From positions 7,812,001-7,876,000 of the forward strand of contig CM082585.2 in assembly GCA_040954595.2 (NCBI GenBank): a stretch of DNA of 64,000 nt, given 5' to 3'. The notes below the pieces were generated by a model that searched no databases, was not told the DNA's origin, and saw only the letters and a program-made list of their open reading frames with translations. Each line of letters begins with the position of its first letter. Position 1 is the stretch's first letter. Shown one piece after another: positions 62,601 through 64,000 of this stretch. This stretch comes from Balanoglossus misakiensis. Taxonomy: Eukaryota; Hemichordata. Both the position numbers and the translations under genes were made by a program.

Positions 62601-64000
62601 AGAGAAAGTGAATGCCTATCTGAAGTTGAGGTTTGTATTGTTCATATTTTACAAGGATATTTACACAATGTAGTACTGTGGATATGAACTTTATTGGATA
62701 TTCTTCATGTTGACTCTCGGAACATTAGCGACTTCCTACCAGTCTGATGTATAGAGACCTCTATACTGGGAATCAGGGGTGAAAGATAAAAAAAGTTCAC
62801 TCTCATATTGTTTGTTTCTTGTTTTCATAGATATACCTTGAAATCGAAATAGGAGACGTGAATGACGAAAGTCCTATATTCAGTGAAACATCATACAGCG
62901 CCACCTTGCGGGAGGATGCTGTTGAGGAGGAGCTTATCATTGTGAGTGTAAAATTATGATTTTATGGAACTGCTGTAAGCTAAATGCATTACAGAGATCA
63001 GAACATGGTAGCTGTTCATCTTTGCTACTAAATATTTGCGATCATACCCATCCATATTCTAAACTTTATTATAGGTCAAATATACAATTTGTATACATAT
63101 ATGGACTTCCAGCAATAATGACCAGTATGTGATGTCAGGTGTTTTGAAAATAGTTAGCAATCCTGCCCCACAGGTGGCACCTGCCATCGGTCACACACTA
63201 AAGACAAACGTCTCCGATACCATCCTTACATCCGCATTTATTTGGCTCACAGATTCCAGCCATCCTGGCAACAGATGAGGATGTTGGACTGAATGCTGAT
63301 ATCAGATACTACTTAGCAGGACCTGGAAGTGATCTCTTTGACATCGACCCGAAGAGCGGCAAGGTTCGATGTAAGGCCAATTCAAACTTCGATTATGAAA
63401 CAGTTGTAGAGTATCGCTTGGCCGTAATTGCCAAGGATAAGGATGGCAGCGATGACAGCAACATGGCAAGTGTGCCTTTGGTTGTCAGGATCACAGATGC
63501 CAATGACAACAGCCCCGTTTTCACGACACAGCACTGGAACTTGACTGTAAGCGAGGATTCCCCAGTCAGGACCTCTCTGGCATCAATACAAGCTACAGAC
63601 GCTGATGAGGGTCCTAACGGTGATATTTTGTATTATATCCGGGACGGAGGCGAGGGGAAGTTCAGAATGGAGCTGACAACAGGCGTGCTTTCCACAAGTT
63701 CTGAACTTGATAGGGAGACGCACGATACCTATGTCTTGGACGTGATCGCGAGAGACCAGGGGTTTCCAGCAAGAGAGACTCTCATACAGGTGCATGTGAC
63801 AGTTACAGATGTCAATGACAACCAGCCAATCTTTGGCCAGCAGTTTTACACTGGACACACTCCAGAAGGAAATACTGGAAATCCATCAATCCTGACTGTT
63901 CATGCTGTTGATCCCGACTTGAATGAGAATGGCGCGATATCATACTCCTTGGAGGACCCTTCAATCTTCAGCATCGATCATGCCACTGGGGTTCTATCCT
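39909..64000 (+). CDS. Giant mosaic cell-surface protein: mucin/sushi/HYR/FN3/EGF/SEA/cadherin (5' 55 exons, partial)
   Basis: Fifty-five exons (coordinates in the module entries) join in one frame of about 3,330 codons and run off the right edge. The order is signal peptide, Thr-rich array, three sushi, HYR, four modules of FN3-EGF-FN3-FN3-short EGF-Thr-rich, FN3-FN3-EGF-three cbEGF, FN3-FN3-EGF-EGF, SEA, EGF and at least six cadherin repeats. Up to the SEA domain every intron is phase 1 and nearly every exon is one domain, the classic signature of exon shuffling. The SEA and cadherin exons switch to phases 0, 2 and 1. Such proteins act outside the cell in adhesion or recognition, and the cadherin part implies calcium-dependent contact. 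A membrane anchor must lie beyond the window. I know no named gene with this order, so no symbol is given. An alternative is two adjacent genes read as one, but the continuous phase argues against it. Confidence 0.87.
40425..41660 (+). repeat. 165-bp tandem repeat carrying a 57-nt coding exon, eight units
   Basis: Exon starts are spaced 164, 164, 166, 166, 164, 165 and 164 bp. Introns share the block TTTTATTGTTATTTGTAATC, the phrase AGCTGGGAAAATAT and the branch/acceptor part TATTAATTCTACAG. Two units (40925 and 41255) have identical exons, which suggests recent unequal exchange. Confidence 0.92.
42370..43436 (+). CDS. Three six-cysteine sushi (CCP) domains
   Basis: Exons 42370-42549, 42820-42999 and 43257-43436 are each exactly 180 nt, phase 1 to phase 1. 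Each encodes six cysteines, not the usual four, with motifs like GSLDCTNGFYYNSTCTFSC, a GYDG turn and a NWD tryptophan. Six-cysteine CCPs of this pattern are typical of selectins. Role: protein or carbohydrate-linked recognition modules. The copies are diverged but clearly paralogous and carry several N-glycosylation sequons. Confidence 0.92.
43586..43834 (+). CDS. HYR domain
   Basis: One 249-nt exon, phase 1 to phase 1. It begins DIEPPLFQNCPDNI, then has WTEPTVSDNSGE, GSTLVTYTAWDADGN and CTFVVHV. This is the HYR fold, an Ig-like module often next to sushi domains in extracellular matrix and complement-type proteins. The position directly after the sushi block fits that association. Confidence 0.93.
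43960..47265 (+). CDS. Module 1: FN3-A, EGF, FN3-B, FN3-C, short EGF, Thr-rich
   Basis: Exons 43960-44256 (FN3-A, Tyr-rich, ending EPFLMNFTG), 44768-44899 (EGF, six Cys), 45353-45628 (FN3-B, LIDTTTTTVTVRW), 46131-46400 (FN3-C, APEPPIWAGI with an internal Cys pair), 46501-46602 (short EGF with five Cys) and 47227-47265 (Thr-rich, 13 codons). All phase 1. The donor after FN3-B is GCAAGT, not GT; using a nearby GT would break the frame, so this is a GC-AG intron. Many Asn-X-Ser/Thr sites. This is the most diverged of the four tandem modules. Confidence 0.88.
47506..49986 (+). CDS. Module 2: FN3-A, EGF, FN3-B, FN3-C, short EGF, Thr-rich
   Basis: Exons 47506-47784, 48368-48499, 48625-48897, 49090-49347, 49539-49637 and 49795-49986. 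The same domain order as module 1. The Thr-rich exon is long (64 codons, with TTQPVTTPEDTTQPEST). From the EGF onward, both exons and introns are nearly identical to module 3, showing a recent tandem duplication. The short EGF again has only five cysteines. Confidence 0.88.
48300..53230 (+). repeat. Recent tandem duplication of ~2.3-2.7 kb within the giant gene
   Basis: The block from about 48300 to 50640 is repeated at about 50640 to 53230, including introns. Matching landmarks are the pre-EGF intron CACTGTTACTGGCGATATG (48313, 50638), the TGACACGCAGACTGACAAAG intron (49420, 52140) and the Thr-rich exon intron GTAATTATTTCTGTTTATT (49987, 52695). Offsets grow from about 2,323 to about 2,720 bp because of extra sequence in one intron of the second copy. 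Confidence 0.88.
50156..52694 (+). CDS. Module 3: FN3-A, EGF, FN3-B, FN3-C, short EGF, Thr-rich
   Basis: Exons 50156-50440, 50691-50825, 51301-51573, 51810-52067, 52261-52359 and 52515-52694. FN3-B and FN3-C differ from module 2 by only a handful of residues. The EGF-to-FN3-B intron is about 350 bp longer than in module 2 (475 against 125 bp). The Thr-rich exon is 60 codons, lacking a short stretch present in module 2. All phase 1. Confidence 0.88.
52866..55993 (+). CDS. Module 4: FN3-A, EGF, FN3-B, FN3-C, short EGF, Thr-rich
   Basis: Exons 52866-53150, 53382-53516, 54013-54288, 54790-55050, 55293-55397 and 55931-55993. FN3-A is nearly identical to module 3 and lies inside the recent duplication. 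From the EGF onward the copy is older and diverged. FN3-B reads LVDTTTTTLTIRWNLTDDNY. FN3-C begins VPEPPISADI. The short EGF keeps five cysteines. The Thr-rich exon is short (21 codons). Confidence 0.87.
56167..58206 (+). CDS. Two FN3, one EGF and three calcium-binding EGF domains
   Basis: Exons 56167-56442 (FN3 with extra cysteines, LQCHECYSM), 56658-56909 (FN3-A-like, ending SEPYELITAG), 57127-57234 (EGF), 57398-57520 (cbEGF starting DVNEC) and 57964-58206 (two cbEGFs in one exon, starting DIDEC and DINEC). The cbEGFs have the D-x-[ND]-E-C start, and CINIQGSYSCIC fits the Asp/Asn hydroxylation pattern C-x-N-x4-[FY]-x-C-x-C. The last exon ends at a GCAAGT donor, a second GC-AG intron. Tandem cbEGFs make calcium-stiffened rods. 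Confidence 0.88.
58495..60068 (+). CDS. FN3-B, FN3-C and two EGF domains (partial sixth module)
   Basis: Exons 58495-58770 (FN3-B type, ELEISVEVSTLNTTSVTITW), 59133-59384 (FN3-C type, APEPPVSANA), 59632-59745 and 59955-60068 (EGF). The first EGF corresponds by position to the short EGFs of modules 1-4 but has the full six cysteines and is 114 nt long, so it shows the complete form of that exon. All phase 1. Confidence 0.87.
60248..60990 (+). CDS. SEA domain with predicted self-cleavage site
   Basis: Three exons, 60248-60360, 60533-60591 and 60842-60990, with junction phases 1-0-2-1. They read as one SEA fold: NFTEDLRDRDSARYRQL, then ITSVLFNATAFQKVEIVEFK, then PGSIIVVMNIVLLAN. G-S-I-I-V corresponds to the G/SVVV loop where SEA domains of mucins and some receptors break their own backbone and stay non-covalently joined. 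The split-exon structure is unlike the one-exon domains before it. SEA domains usually lie near the membrane; here one sits between EGF and cadherin repeats. Confidence 0.85.
61198..61305 (+). CDS. EGF domain between SEA and cadherins
   Basis: One 108-nt phase 1 exon with six cysteines (DHCQDAPCLNNGMC, then YRCYCRDNFIGRHCE). It is a canonical non-calcium EGF. Confidence 0.9.
61465..64000 (+). CDS. Cadherin repeats 1-6 (last one cut by the window)
   Basis: Exons 61465-62282, 62532-62630, 62831-62941 and 63253 to beyond 64000. Internal junctions are phase 0. Calcium-binding linkers are visible at the repeat ends: NINDNSPIF, GDVNDESPIF, TDANDNSPVF and TDVNDNQPIF. DADEG/DEDVG and LDRE(K/T) motifs lie inside repeats. 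Repeat 2 is atypical: it ends IEPLHVRD without a DxNDN linker. The long multi-repeat exons resemble protocadherin/Fat-type genes. Adhesion by calcium-stiffened cadherin rods is the expected role. The 3' end, including any transmembrane segment, is outside the window. Confidence 0.92.

Overview
This is a window of animal nuclear DNA. Genes are split into many short exons with GT-AG introns (two look GC-AG), intergenic DNA is AT-rich with many microsatellites, and the proteins are metazoan. An ATP6AP2 orthologue, a CXorf38-like protein, six-cysteine selectin-type sushi domains and a very large domain-mosaic surface protein together suggest an invertebrate deuterostome, most plausibly a cephalochordate (amphioxus-like). 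A hemichordate or another marine invertebrate is not excluded. This is inference from gene content only.

Layout. (1) 5.6-10.5 kb, + strand: ATP6AP2 (V-ATPase accessory protein / renin receptor), exons 2-8 in perfect phase. The signal-peptide exon was not securely found. (2) 13.5-18.8 kb, + strand: an eight-exon gene whose exons join into one open frame of 676 codons. It fuses a CXorf38-like module with an R-x4-H motif of the kind that is catalytic in HEPN ribonucleases to three double-stranded-RNA-binding domains and a fourth degenerate one. Its 2-kb fusion-point intron carries six copies of a hairpin-forming repeat and a foldback element. This is the best candidate for an undescribed system: a possible dsRNA-sensing ribonuclease of innate immunity. 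(3) 27.6-28.1 kb, - strand: a small intronless gene for a stand-alone PTB/PID domain of 163 aa. (4) 39.9 kb to the right edge, + strand: the first 55 coding exons (about 3,330 codons) of a giant mosaic extracellular protein. The order is signal peptide, Thr-rich mucin-like exon array, three sushi domains, HYR, four tandem FN3/EGF/Thr-rich modules, more FN3 and EGF domains including calcium-binding EGFs, SEA, EGF, then at least six cadherin repeats. It continues beyond the window.

The segments 1-5.4, 10.9-13.5, 19.5-27.6 and 28.1-39.9 kb hold no gene I can identify confidently. They contain microsatellites, a 23-bp minisatellite, perfect palindromes, a THAP-like fragment and some unproven minus-strand exon candidates at 32.6-36.8 kb.

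The four genes do not form a pathway. ATP6AP2 acts on the proton pump and endolysosomal or Wnt signalling, the HEPN-dsRBD protein is probably an RNA-directed immune factor, the PTB protein a cytoplasmic adaptor, and the giant protein a cell-surface adhesion or recognition molecule. No rRNA, tRNA, CRISPR or bacterial feature was seen.
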